Shown piece by piece: positions 10,740 through 20,029 of a DNA stretch of 64,000 nt. Source of the DNA: Anthoceros angustus (taxonomy: Eukaryota > Streptophyta > Anthocerotopsida > Anthocerotales > Anthocerotaceae); NCBI GenBank assembly GCA_010909165.1, contig VJWM01000044.1, positions 620,001-684,000 on the forward strand, written 5' to 3'. How positions within the stretch are numbered: the stretch's first letter is position 1; each line of letters starts with the position of its first letter. The notes under the pieces were generated by a model. That model was not told the origin of the DNA, searched no databases, and worked only from the letters and a program-made list of their open reading frames with translations. A program made the translations under genes and the position numbers.

Positions 10740-11287
10740 TCATCTTCTTGGTGTTGATGCCGCTGCCTGCACCTTTGTGTGTCTTCTGCTAACGTGAGTC
10801 CCGAGTCACCGAAAGGCGTCCCGGAGGGATTGATGTGGTCCCGTGACGGACCTAACGTGTTGTGGTGTGTGCGGAGGGTGACTGGGACCCGTGCCCTGCA
10901 GCCGCGCCCGTCACCGAACGGACCGAACGTGTGAGCCGGAGGGACTTGGAGGGCGGCAGAGCTGGACGAGAGGCCCAGAACACGGAGGAGGTCCGGACTG
11001 TAACCCGCGCCTTCCTTAAGACCGATAAGTGTAGTGAGAGGAACCACGAGAGGTGTGAGAGACGAACGTGAACGAAACGGACGCGAACGGTCCTTAAACG
11101 CTTGGCCATACCGGCCTGCGTGTGTTTGTCGCGAGTAGTTAGAACTAAGGAGTGTGCGCGGACCGAACGGACGCAAAGTAAGACGAATCGCTCGAACGCC
11201 GAAACGGAGTCGCTATTCCCTTGGGAACGAACTCTTCCTACAACGACGGATTGTGCGCTCACCGGCCGGCGAAAAGTCGCGCCCACA

Positions 11288-11472
11288 TCTACATCCAGAC
11301 ATGTAAACCCTAGCTCAATTAGCAGGGCATGGAAGGTTTCATTCCATGCTCTGCTCGACTATTTCAGACCATACAACGTTTTTAGCAGCTGACAAACCTT
11401 GTCCACGTCTATCTCGAAACCCTCCGGCTGGCACATATGTATCTCTTCTTCTAATGACCCATTCCGATACCA
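11288..11472 (-). pseudogene. Copia reverse transcriptase, 5' part, other side of element E (unit 1)
   Basis: The minus strand reads EEEIHMCQPEGFE, then LLKTLYGLK and SSRAWNETFHALLIELGF, the Ty1/copia palm region just before YVDD. Its last codons (CLDVD) continue in frame with the fragment at 7494 once one copy of the target duplication is removed. At its upper end (11466-11472, minus strand TGGTATC) a primer-binding-site-like motif directly abuts the reverse-transcriptase fragment, suggesting an internal deletion of gag and integrase. Confidence 0.8.
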
Positions 11473-11690
11473 TGTGTAAAACGAGCGTAGGCGAGAGCAT
11501 ACAGATCTCTGATAGTTGGAATTAACAATAATCGCAATAACAAAAATGTTTAAATACTATCGATGTGTCTATTGACCAGACAACCCTAAATCCATATAAC
11601 CTAAATATGATTAAGCATGCGTTAGGTTTAACTTCTACGCTAACGGTGAACGCAATCGGATGATCCGACCCGGATCGAGGCTCTTCCCCA
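11473..11690. other. AT-rich segment, possible Copia LTR remnant
   Basis: It follows the primer-binding-like TGGTATC (minus strand), so in minus orientation it occupies the place of a 5' LTR. No matching 3' LTR was found below 6433, so the assignment is tentative. Counterpart in unit 2 at about 43422-43640. Confidence 0.35.
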
Positions 11691-11724
11691 CCTCTAGTGC
11701 AGCCATTGCGCCACTAGAGGTGGG
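11686..11724. repeat. Perfect inverted repeat (hairpin), unit 1
   Basis: CCACCTCTAGTG and CACTAGAGGTGG are separated by about 12 bases. The hairpin sits at the outer end of the inverted E copy. Unit 2 keeps it at 43627-43662 with a slightly shorter stem. Confidence 0.75.
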
Positions 11725-12558
11725 CCCGAGCAAGCTGCGGTGACCACTAAGTCCTCCTCCTCAGCCCACTCATGGGCTGGGGGTCTCGCATGGTCCGTCC
11801 GAGCCTGTTCTTCCTGGGCTGGTTGAGGCCACCCCAACCACCCCCTACACTCCACTCCCGAGGTTAGAACTATTGGACTGCGTTTCCCCTCCACGAGTTC
11901 GGACCTGGGGGTCCGTCCTCTCCTCTGACAGTGGGACCTTGAGGTGCGTCCTTTCTCGCTCACCGATGTCGGGACCTTGGGGTCAAGTCCTCTCCTCTGA
12001 GTCCGGGACCTCGGTCTGTCCTCTGAGTCAGGACCTGGAAGGGTCCGTCTCCTCCGGCCTCAGGACATCCAAGTCCAGGCCTCCCCCAAGGGTCCCAGAG
12101 CTTTGAAAAATGGACCCACCTTGGCCATTCCCTTGCCTCATCCCCTCTCTAGCTAGGTCCCCACAAGCGCCTCGAACTTAGCACTCCTATGTCTTTCCCT
12201 AGAACCTTCTCTGTACCCCTCAAGCGTTTGGGTGCCTCTACTATAGGATCTTGTTGTCTCGGTCGTCAGCCCTCCTTATCGGTCGACCTTCCTCCTCCCA
12301 GGCCCTCCCAGCTACGCTCCTCGTCCTGCTAAGCGGGGCTCCCAGGTTCACAATGTGGGCGTGACTTTTCCTAGGCCGCAGTCGTCTCAGGCCCCCTCAT
12401 CCAGGCTCCTCTTGGCGGGTCCAGTCTGGTCGGCGGTGTCTTTTGTGCTGCCCAGTGTGTGACCGGAGCTCCATTGATGTCACGTGGAAGTCGGGTCGAC
12501 TGGCTGGATGGCCTCCTCCACATAGTACGGGACACTCAATACCTCCGCCTCAGTTTAG
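11690..12558 (-). mobile_element. Element E, inverted copy, distal part (unit 1)
   Basis: Minus-strand homologue of the E coding end. The equivalent of HVEEAIQLVDSDFTYYHAEL (clear in unit 2 near 44350-44435) lies at about 12440-12530. The rest of this copy continues at 25981 after the AGATT Copia insertion. The outer end near 11690 could not be matched to the 3' terminus of the plus copy, so it is probably truncated. Confidence 0.65.
11890..12060. repeat. Degenerate 33-bp minisatellite, unit 1
   Basis: Copies of a GAGTCCGGACCT...GGTCCGTCCTCTCCT repeat, much clearer in unit 2 (43830-43995). In unit 1 copies are shortened or altered, often at CTG/CCG positions. Confidence 0.6.
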
Positions 12559-12819
12559 CCATGAAGATAGGGTGTTCGAGTTATTACTTAAGTTTCAATA
12601 TATCTAGTTATAGTAGCATGTGTATATATATAGCTTTATTTAAATAGCTTACCCTTTCATTGAGGGGTTTACATCCCTAGGCCCAAGGTCATGTCTCTTG
12701 GCTACTAGAATAAGTCTAGTTGCTACAATTAATACTCACTTACTGTCTTTATGCACATATATACAATAATGTAATTGATAAATACTCAATTGGTTTGCAC
12801 CATTATCATGGCTTCCACA
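12559..12819 (+). repeat. 5' LTR of AGATT Copia, unit 1
   Basis: Matches the 3' LTR at 25726-25980: both contain TGAAGATAGGGTGTT at the start and end TTCCACA. The first bases are altered here compared with the other three LTRs, which start TATTGAAG. Confidence 0.85.
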
Positions 12820-12836
12820 TGGTATCGAGCCATGCT
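12820..12836 (+). other. Primer-binding site, AGATT Copia (unit 1)
   Basis: TGGTATCGAGCCATGC immediately follows the LTR. The usual plant Copia site, complementary to initiator methionine tRNA, is TGGTATCAGAGC; here one AG of the CAGAG is missing. Confidence 0.75.
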
Positions 12837-13859
12837 AGGTGCATTGCATTCACAAGAATGCACATTAAATTGTGCACATATATGATGTGCATATAGAAGT
12901 TCTTTGTGTTTTCTTTCTTAGAAAACAATTTCTAATAGAAATCAAGAAAATGTTTGAGAAACCCTTTGTAGTTATTTTGTTTGATTTGTTTATAGAATTT
13001 TGCATTTTAGGAGCCGCTCTAGTTCATCTGCCGCATTGTTGCAAAGCAATCCGCCATCGCATAGAACACCGCCGTATGAAATATCTTTATAAAATCATAT
13101 AGAATTACAAAATGTTTCTTGGAATTTTCTAAAATACAAGAATTTTGGCCAAATGAATGGCCGATCCTCGTGACAGATGCGGCCCGATGGCACAATCGCC
13201 AAATACAACTGGTGCGCAAGTGAACGCAGAAGAAGAATCGATCTTCACCAACAGCGCCCGCCTCCTCGAGGACTCAAAATCTCCCAAATGTGCAACTCCG
13301 CTATTGTTGGTAACGGCAATCTTGGGTTTCCTAACCACAAGCGTAGCACACCACATATCACATTTAAGTTCTAGACTAGAATCACAATGACATGTAGATG
13401 ACGCTTTGAAAACATAAGTCGAAAAATTACGCTTCTGAGGACTTACAATCATTGCTGGAGCAGGTTGGTCACTTGGATTTCAAATTGTTTGCTTTGTTAA
13501 AGCCTGCTCTTCTTGCTAACCCTGCAATCATAGGGACAGCTTGTAAGCATGCTACAAAAACTAACAAGCATCATAAATTTGAGCATCCAAACTCGTGTCC
13601 ATCATGCATGACCTATTTCTTTAATCGCTGGGAGATTAGGAAACATAACATAAAGGAAAAGGTAGATAGGAGATGGTCAATTTGCATGTCGACCAACGAA
13701 CCCATCTTACCTCAGAAGAACAGCCTAGCCAGCCTACTGATGCCAGCATCATAGCTCTTCTCGAATCCTCACACCGTTAACCCGTGCACTGGGTTGTGCA
13801 TTAGATCCATCCATCCTCACCGTGAGGAGATGTCCCAAACATGGACGCTTAATCTAGCT

Positions 13860-14640
13860 GGGAGGGATTCAAAGAGAAGGATAGATTCGGGGGGCAGACT
13901 ATGACATCTGGGTCCTTAGGATGCAGCACTTCAAAATAGCGATTGTGGCCTTGGGTAAATGGAACATCAAAGTCCTTGATCATTCTCTCACCGCCGAATG
14001 GCACTTGGAATGGATGAAGTCAGCCTCCTTCGAGTGGTCCGTCGACCATGTTGAGACAGTTGCAAAAGACCTCACCGATATTTGACGCTGCCCAAAGCCT
14101 TTTGCCGGAATGATGACACAAGTCAAAATGATCGCCGCATACATACAAAACTTGAAGATGAAAGAAGGAGAATCTATTGAAAACACACTACCTTTAGATC
14201 TCTAGTCTCCAAGTTTGAAAGTGCTGCACAGATAGTGTGAAGGATCGTGCTCTCATCTTCATTTCATGATGTCACTCCAATCTTGGGCACATGTGACCTC
14301 TTTCAACACCTCGCAACCATAAGGGCGAAAGATCGCCAAGGCAGTGTTGACCTCCCCAAAACAACATTTGCAGAATTAGTGGGACTTCTTCGTGAAGAAG
14401 TAACAAGAGGATCAATTGCCGCTGTAAATGCTTTTTGTACACTAACAAAGGAAAGGGCAAGAAGCCCAACTCGTAGGCAGAATACACTCGCTAGTACACA
14501 AGGAGCTTCTACACGAAGCTCAAGAAGGCTGGAAAGTGCCACGTGCCAAATTCCGTGCCATTGGGAGACCGAGTGTCGAAAGAAGCCCGAGTACCTCAAG
14601 GAGGGCAACTCTCGCATACACATGTTGTGGTGACTAAACA
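13860..14640 (+). pseudogene. Copia gag remnant, unit 1
   Basis: Frames shift often, but typical gag pieces are present: DYDIWVLRMQHFKIAI near 13900 and FRSLVSKFES near 14190-14220 (seen better in unit 2). A degraded CCHC zinc knuckle (CQIPCHWETECRKK) lies at about 14540-14590. This protein would form the virus-like particle and bind the RNA. Confidence 0.65.
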
Positions 14641-14699
14641 AGGCTCAGCCCTCACCGTAGGGACCAGGAGTTTTCCTACCCTCTTGCTAACCCCACATG

Positions 14700-15180
14700 C
14701 TTGTTTGCAAATACCAAGGCAAACCCATACAGGAGTGGTTCCTTGATACATGTGCAACAATGCATATCCGCTGACAAGTTCATTACATGCAAAGTTAGTT
14801 CACAGCATTTGTTTACCTAGGTGATATAGTAGGCTTGTGTGCCCGGTGTTGGCACGCAAGTCCCGTCCCTTCGTGCACGCCTTGCTTACAGATGTGTATC
14901 ATGTGCCCGAAATGACAAGAAACTTGATTTACATTAGGAGGTTGAATATGGATAATCATAGTTACATCCTCTTCACTCCGACAATGTAGGATTATAGATG
15001 CTTTTGATCATCGAAATCCTAGCCTATGGATCATCGCACCATGATCCGCTTAGATCGCACATCACATCACCACACCTTTAGATTCAAAGTCGCTCGAGAT
15101 AGCCGCAGCGAAGAACATGCTAGGTTATGGCATGCACGCTTAAGTCACCTCACAACGAAAGTTGCAAAAACTAGTCGCTA
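14700..15180 (+). pseudogene. Copia protease and pre-integrase remnant; integrase core missing (unit 1)
   Basis: An aspartic-protease active-site motif reads WFLDTCATMH (about 14729-14758; canonical D-T-G-A would be expected). LLTDVYHVPEMTRNLI follows at about 14885-14930 and a pre-integrase HARLSHLTT-like segment near 15125-15160. Only about 100 bases then separate it from the linker before reverse transcriptase, so the DDE integrase core has been deleted. Unit 2 shows the same deletion. Confidence 0.65.
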
Positions 15181-15529
15181 GTGACCTATATTGGCGCAAG
15201 TGGGAGCTACTCCACATTGTGAGGACTTTGACCTCTCACGCCACTGCTTTTTGATGATTCTCGCTCTTGAGGAGATTGCTCCTGTGGGGGAAGAACAGAA
15301 CACGATGATCGGGATAGTGAGCGAAATGGTAAAACTTGCAAGAAAGAACCTCCTCCGTAACTGAACCAGGTGACCTTTTACGAACACGATCACGGACGAT
15401 CCAGACATTGATGAGAATCAAGGCCGAGATCACGCAGAGGTGAACATGAGTTTTACCCTACATCCTCAAGACCCACCACAACTTGGCCTTGTTATCCCGC
15501 AAGAGAAAGACGGCACAGACCCAACAGGA

Positions 15530-16161
15530 CTTTGAAACCAACAGTTTAATGCGCTACTTCCTGGATTCTATCGAACCTCAATCCTAGGAAGAAGCTCTTG
15601 GCAGTCACCGCTGCAGAGTGGAAAAGGCAATTCAATTAGAATATGATTGATCAAGAATGGAACTTGGGAACTAGCCAAGTTACGCTGTCGCAAGGTGGTG
15701 TCTTAAGCGGTTTTCAAATCAAGGTAAAGGCTGATGGAACTTTTGATGGTACAAAGCACGACTGTAGCTTGTGGCTTTTCCCATCAAATTGACTTCAAAA
15801 CATATGCTCTGTGATGAAGCTGCCACTTAGACAACTGTGCCTGGCGACATCAAGACTATGAGTTAGATATGTTCGATGTAAAATGCCTTTCTACATGGCG
15901 AGTTGGACAGAGATTCATATGCAACACTGCAGGATACAAGTAAAGGGGAAGATCATGTCTTGCGCCTTATAAACCTCTAGGCTCAAGCAATCAGCATTAG
16001 AGTGGAATGATGTCCGAAGAACTGCTGCACTGTTTTAAATGTGTGAGTACCAGACGCTCACAGATGCGTGATGTTGTGCTATCTAGTCAGTTGATGATCC
16101 GACGATTCTATAGCCCCACATTCATCACCAAAGTTAATAAGTCATATCTACCAAGTTTGAA
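15530..16161 (+). pseudogene. Copia reverse transcriptase, N-terminal part (unit 1)
   Basis: Starts at the conserved DSIEPQS.EEAL segment and AIQLEYD, continues to HQDYELDMFDVK and ends in NSPTFITKVN just before the CACTA-like insertion, whose left target duplication GAA is at 16159-16161. The unit 2 copy is easier to read. Several frameshifts. Confidence 0.75.
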
Positions 16162-16929
16162 CCCTACTAGAAATGGCAGCCCATTCGATCATTGTTGCAA
16201 TTTTATGTTACACTTCAAATTGCAATGTTACATAGGCTTGGTATTAAGTTTGACACTATTCCTTCTCATTTTGTCACCATCTTAACACGAACTGACTCTC
16301 TTCCTCATCACCTCACCCTCCTAAGTACACCCTCTCTCACAAGCATTGTTTATGATTTCAAACATATACTATGCAAACTCGCTTATGTTACCTTTGTTAC
16401 AATTTCATGTAACACTTTCCATTTGGAACACTCATGAAGTTAGTTGGCTTGGTGTTAAGTTTGTGATACTCTTCTCCACCTTCTCTCACCATCTTAACAA
16501 CATGCAAGTGGTCTGACCTTACACCTCACCATTAAGAGCTTAGCATTAAGTTTGTTGGCTTGGTGTTAAGTTTGTGATTTTCTTCTTCACCTTCTCTCAC
16601 CATCTTAACAACTCGCTTTGGTCTCTCCTTTCACCTCACACTCCTAGTTAATGCTCGATGACACCCATTTTATAATTTTTCCTCTTTGTGTTGCAACATG
16701 TGTTCCCCTCTCACGCTATTATTTTATTCTTCCCTCTTGCTTTTCCTACATGATGAACCAAGAACTCTATCTCTCTCCTGTGGTTGTCATTCTCTTTCCA
16801 TTTTGCCTCCTTTGCATAGCTATGCATTTATAATCTACCTTCCCTCTTCAATGCACCCTTGTGTCCACATCCGGTTTTGTTTTAAGCTCCACACAATTGA
16901 AAACTCTTGTTTTACCGATTATGTATAGT

Positions 16930-17085
16930 AGGATTCTAGATTATTTATATGTCTATCTATATATATGGTTTATGTGCCCACTTGTTGTGTATATTCCTAT
17001 ATATATATATTGAAATACGTATTTATGTATGTATATATATGTATTTATACTTGTATATACTTGTAACCTAAACATAATATTATTT
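16930..17085. repeat. AT-rich TATATG/TATTTA microsatellite-like tract
   Basis: Runs of TATATATG and GTATTTATAC precede the purine arrays. The same tract occurs at about 20820-20945 and 48960-49085. A second AT-rich tract with short inverted repeats (GTATTCATAC/GTATGAATAC) lies on the other side of the arrays (about 19180-19330, 23100-23280, 51230-51390). Confidence 0.6.
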
Positions 17086-17089
17086 ACCT

Positions 17090-18330
17090 ATGTCTAAGTT
17101 CGTGGTGCGAGGCTCACTCTACGTTCGGAGGCAACGAGGAGGCGGGGGAGAGGAGGAAGGGGAGAGGCAAGGAGGAAAAGGGGGAGAGGGATCTGAGGTA
17201 GAGGAGGAGGAGGAGAGGGAGGGCGAGATGGAAGGAGGAGGAGGGGGAAAGCGAAAGGACAGGAGGGGGAGATTATAAGGAGGAGGAGTGGAAGATGGAA
17301 AAGAAGAGGAGCAAGAGGAGGGAGAAGGGAGGAAGAGGAGGGAGATGGGAAGGAGGAGGAGGGGAGAGGAAAGGAAGAGGAGGCCCGTTCCATGCCGTGT
17401 GATTTCCAGCCTCAAATTTTCAAATTGATGAACTAGTGACACGACGTTGGTGAAGGGATGGTGGCGGGCGATCACGTGTACACCGCAGTAAGATCTTGAG
17501 CATTGCAAGTCGTGCCAAGACTTGTTCCAATGTGATTTCCTCTCAAATTTTTGCGTAACTAGCTAGTGTGATTTGATGTTAGACAAGGCGATAGGCAAGG
17601 AGGAAAAGGGGAGAGGGATCTGAGGTAGAGGAGGAGGAGGAGGAGGAGGAGGAGGAGGAGGAGGAGGAGGAGGAGGAGAGGGAGGAGAGGAAGGAGGAGG
17701 AGGGGGAAAGCGAAAGGACAGGAGGGGGAGATTATAAGGAGGAGGAGGGGAAGATGGAAAAGAAGAGGAGCAAGAGGAGGGGGAGAGGGGAGGAAGAGGA
17801 GGGGGAGATGGGAAGGAGGAGGAGGGGGAGAGGGAAAGGAAGAGGAGGAGGCCCGTTCCATGCTGTGATTTCCAGTCTCAAATTTTCAGCTGATGCGTAA
17901 CCAGTGTGACACGCCGTTGGTGAAGGGATGGTGGCGGGCGATCACGTGTGTACCGCAAAGATCTTGTACTTGCAGAGATTGCAAGGTCGTCAAGACCAAG
18001 ACTTGTTCCAATACTGTGATTTCCTCTCAAATTTTCAGCTATGAACTAGCTAGTGTGATTTGATGTTAGACAAGGCGATAGGCAAGGAGGAAAAGGGGAG
18101 AGGGATCCGAGGTAGAGGAGGAGGAGGAGGAGGAGGAGAGGGAGGCGAGAGGGAAGGAGGAGGAGGGGAAAGCAAAGGACGGGAGGGGGAGATTATAAGG
18201 AGGAGGAGGGGAAGATGGAAAAGAAGAGGAGCAAGAGGATGGGGAGAGGGGGAGGAAGAGGAGGGGGAGATGGGAAGGAGGAGGAGGGTGAGAGGGAAAG
18301 GAAGAGGGGGAGGCCCGTTCCATGCTGTGA
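17090..18330. repeat. GGA-rich tandem repeats inside CACTA-like element, copy 1
   Basis: Three direct repeats of about 470-480 bp start at about 17090, 17570 and 18050. Each has an almost pure purine block (GGA/GAGG, including long (GAG)n) of about 250-300 bp, then a spacer with CTCAAATTTTCA, GGTGAAGGGATGGTGGCGGG and GATCACGTGT. Shorter purine-free derivatives follow to about 18770. Long antisense Ser/Pro/Leu ORFs here are artefacts of the purine bias. Confidence 0.9.
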
Positions 18331-20029
18331 TTTCAAGTAAAGACTGCCATGCCGTGATTTCATCTCAAATTTTCACCGCGAATCAGCAGACACGACGTTG
18401 GTGAAGGGATGGTGGCGGGCGATCACGTGTGCACCGCAAGCGATCTTGTACTTGCAGCATTGCAAGGTCGTGCCAAGACCGTTCCAATCGGTGATTTTCT
18501 CAAATTTTCAAATTATGAACTAGCTAGTGATTTGATGTTAGACAAGGCGATAGTAGCATGGCGGGGTGTCTCGTGTACATGTACAATGCAAGTAGTTGCA
18601 AGGTCGCCAAGACCCATTCCATCGTTATTTCCTATCTCAAATTTTCACGATGCGTAACAAGATGTGAAGTTAGGGAAGGCGGAAGAATGGTGGGGTCTCA
18701 TGTACATGTATACTGCAAGGTGAGGCCAAGACCCATTCCATGCTTATACCTCAAAATTTTATTTGATGCTAGATGATGTGACATTAGAGAAGGAAGTGCG
18801 GTCTTGGGCGAATAGGAGTGACAAGGCCGATGCACTAGGAGGGACGTTTTGGAGGCCGGATCCCTGGCAAAAGAGGCGAGTGTGTCACCAGCAAGTGACA
18901 TGTGTTGAGTGTGTGAAAACAACGCAAGGGAGTGGAAGAGGCGGGTGGCGAGGAGGATAGGAGTGAGCAACCAGCAGCCATGGTCAAGGCAAAAGGGCAG
19001 AAATATGAGATTGTCTAGGGGAGAGAGAAGGAGGGAGGACTTGAGCCAAACAACCCAAGCAAGATAGCAAACATGGGTCCGCTGTAGCACAAACTCGTAA
19101 GCACAAAAGGCAGAGTGCTCAAGGACAAACGTACGTGGATATGTACAAAGTATACGTTATCCGCAGGTATATATGCTTATTTTATACAAAATAGAATATG
19201 GACCAGTATATCTGAAATTACCGTATATATGTCACCATGAACAATATGTGTATTTTGAATGATGAATGTATCCGTATTCATACAGTATGCATGAATACAT
19301 GTATTTATGTATTCACAGTATACGGAACTACTAAGTAAAACTAGGTATTCCATAGAGTAATAGTAGTAAAAGGAGGAAGGTAGATGGGAGGTTTGGTACC
19401 AAGCCTCCAAAAGTTACAAGACTTTTCTTGTAACACTTTTATATGCAATCTTGTTGCAATCTTGAGAGAGGACAAAGCACCTCTCACTTCATCTCAACAT
19501 AATTGCAACACCATTGCAACATATGCAACAAACGCTCCGTTTGGTTTCGCCAAAGTGTAACAAGAGGCCCAAAAGTGTTACATGACCCCAAAATTACATA
19601 TAAGTGTTACATCCAGGGTCCAAATCTTAACATAAGTGTAACATGGCGCCATTTCTAGTAGAAATGACTAACCTTGGAGCACTACCAGCCTCGGGAATCC
19701 TTATTCGTAGGGATAGGAAAGCAGATCTATATCTCACAAATTTCGACACTGCTAGAGTGTGTCAATACCTGGCTTGAAGGATGCAAAACCAAGACGACGC
19801 CCATTGCCTTGTGGACTCAAGTTTAGCAAGTCGATGAGTCCCGAAACACAAAAGGACATAGATGAAATGAGGTCCTGAAGAACTGCGTGCACTTGGATTG
19901 TGAAATGTGTGAACACCAGACGCTCACAGATTCAGTGATGTTATCTATGATATCGTTGATGATCACGATTCTATCCAATAGCCCCACATTCATCACCAAA
20001 GTTAACAGCCGCTATCTACCAAGTTTGAA

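Larger units (their letters stand above)
7495..11287 (+). mobile_element. Element E, plus copy (unit 1), unclassified, LTR-element-like
   Basis: A 3,793-bp GC-rich insertion that starts TGTGGACTACGG and ends GCGCCCACA, with TG...CA termini, flanked on both sides by TCTAC (7490-7494 and 11288-11292). It interrupts a Copia frame exactly. I could not find its 5' terminal sequence again at the 3' end, so no LTR pair is seen. Contents: long coiled-coil-like coding stretches rich in Glu, Arg and Ala, a HVEEAIQQVDSDFAYYH motif, a strong splice donor (CCAAGGTAAGT near 10135), and an LTR-like signal set (GTATAAGAGG then AATAAA) near 10716-10739. The family is present again in inverted orientation further on. 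Probably a non-autonomous retroelement. Confidence 0.75.
16162..19660 (+). mobile_element. CACTA-like DNA transposon, first copy (unit 1)
   Basis: Ends are CTACTAGAAATGGC at the left and GCCATTTCTAGTA at the right, a near-perfect terminal inverted repeat close to the common plant CACTACTAGAAA type. GAA flanks both ends (16159-16161, 19661-19663). Removing the element and one GAA restores AAG TTT GAA ATG ACT of the Copia frame. Subterminal TGTTACA/TGTAACA and TTGCAA motifs are in opposite orientation at the two ends, as expected of transposase-binding repeats. No transposase is recognisable inside, so the element is non-autonomous. Confidence 0.82.
16015..19874 (+). repeat. Local tandem duplication, first copy (unit 1)
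   Basis: 3,860 bp containing the end of the reverse-transcriptase 5' half, the whole CACTA-like element and the following reverse-transcriptase stretch. It is repeated directly at 19875-23837 and is absent as a duplication in unit 2. The junction at 19874/19875 joins ATGAGGTC to CTGAAGAACTG; the two parental ends share AATGA.GTC. Confidence 0.9.

Noticed and set aside
7495-11287. Element E as a standard LTR retrotransposon
   Set aside because: Its 5' terminal 100 bases are not repeated at the 3' end and no primer-binding site follows; kept as unclassified.
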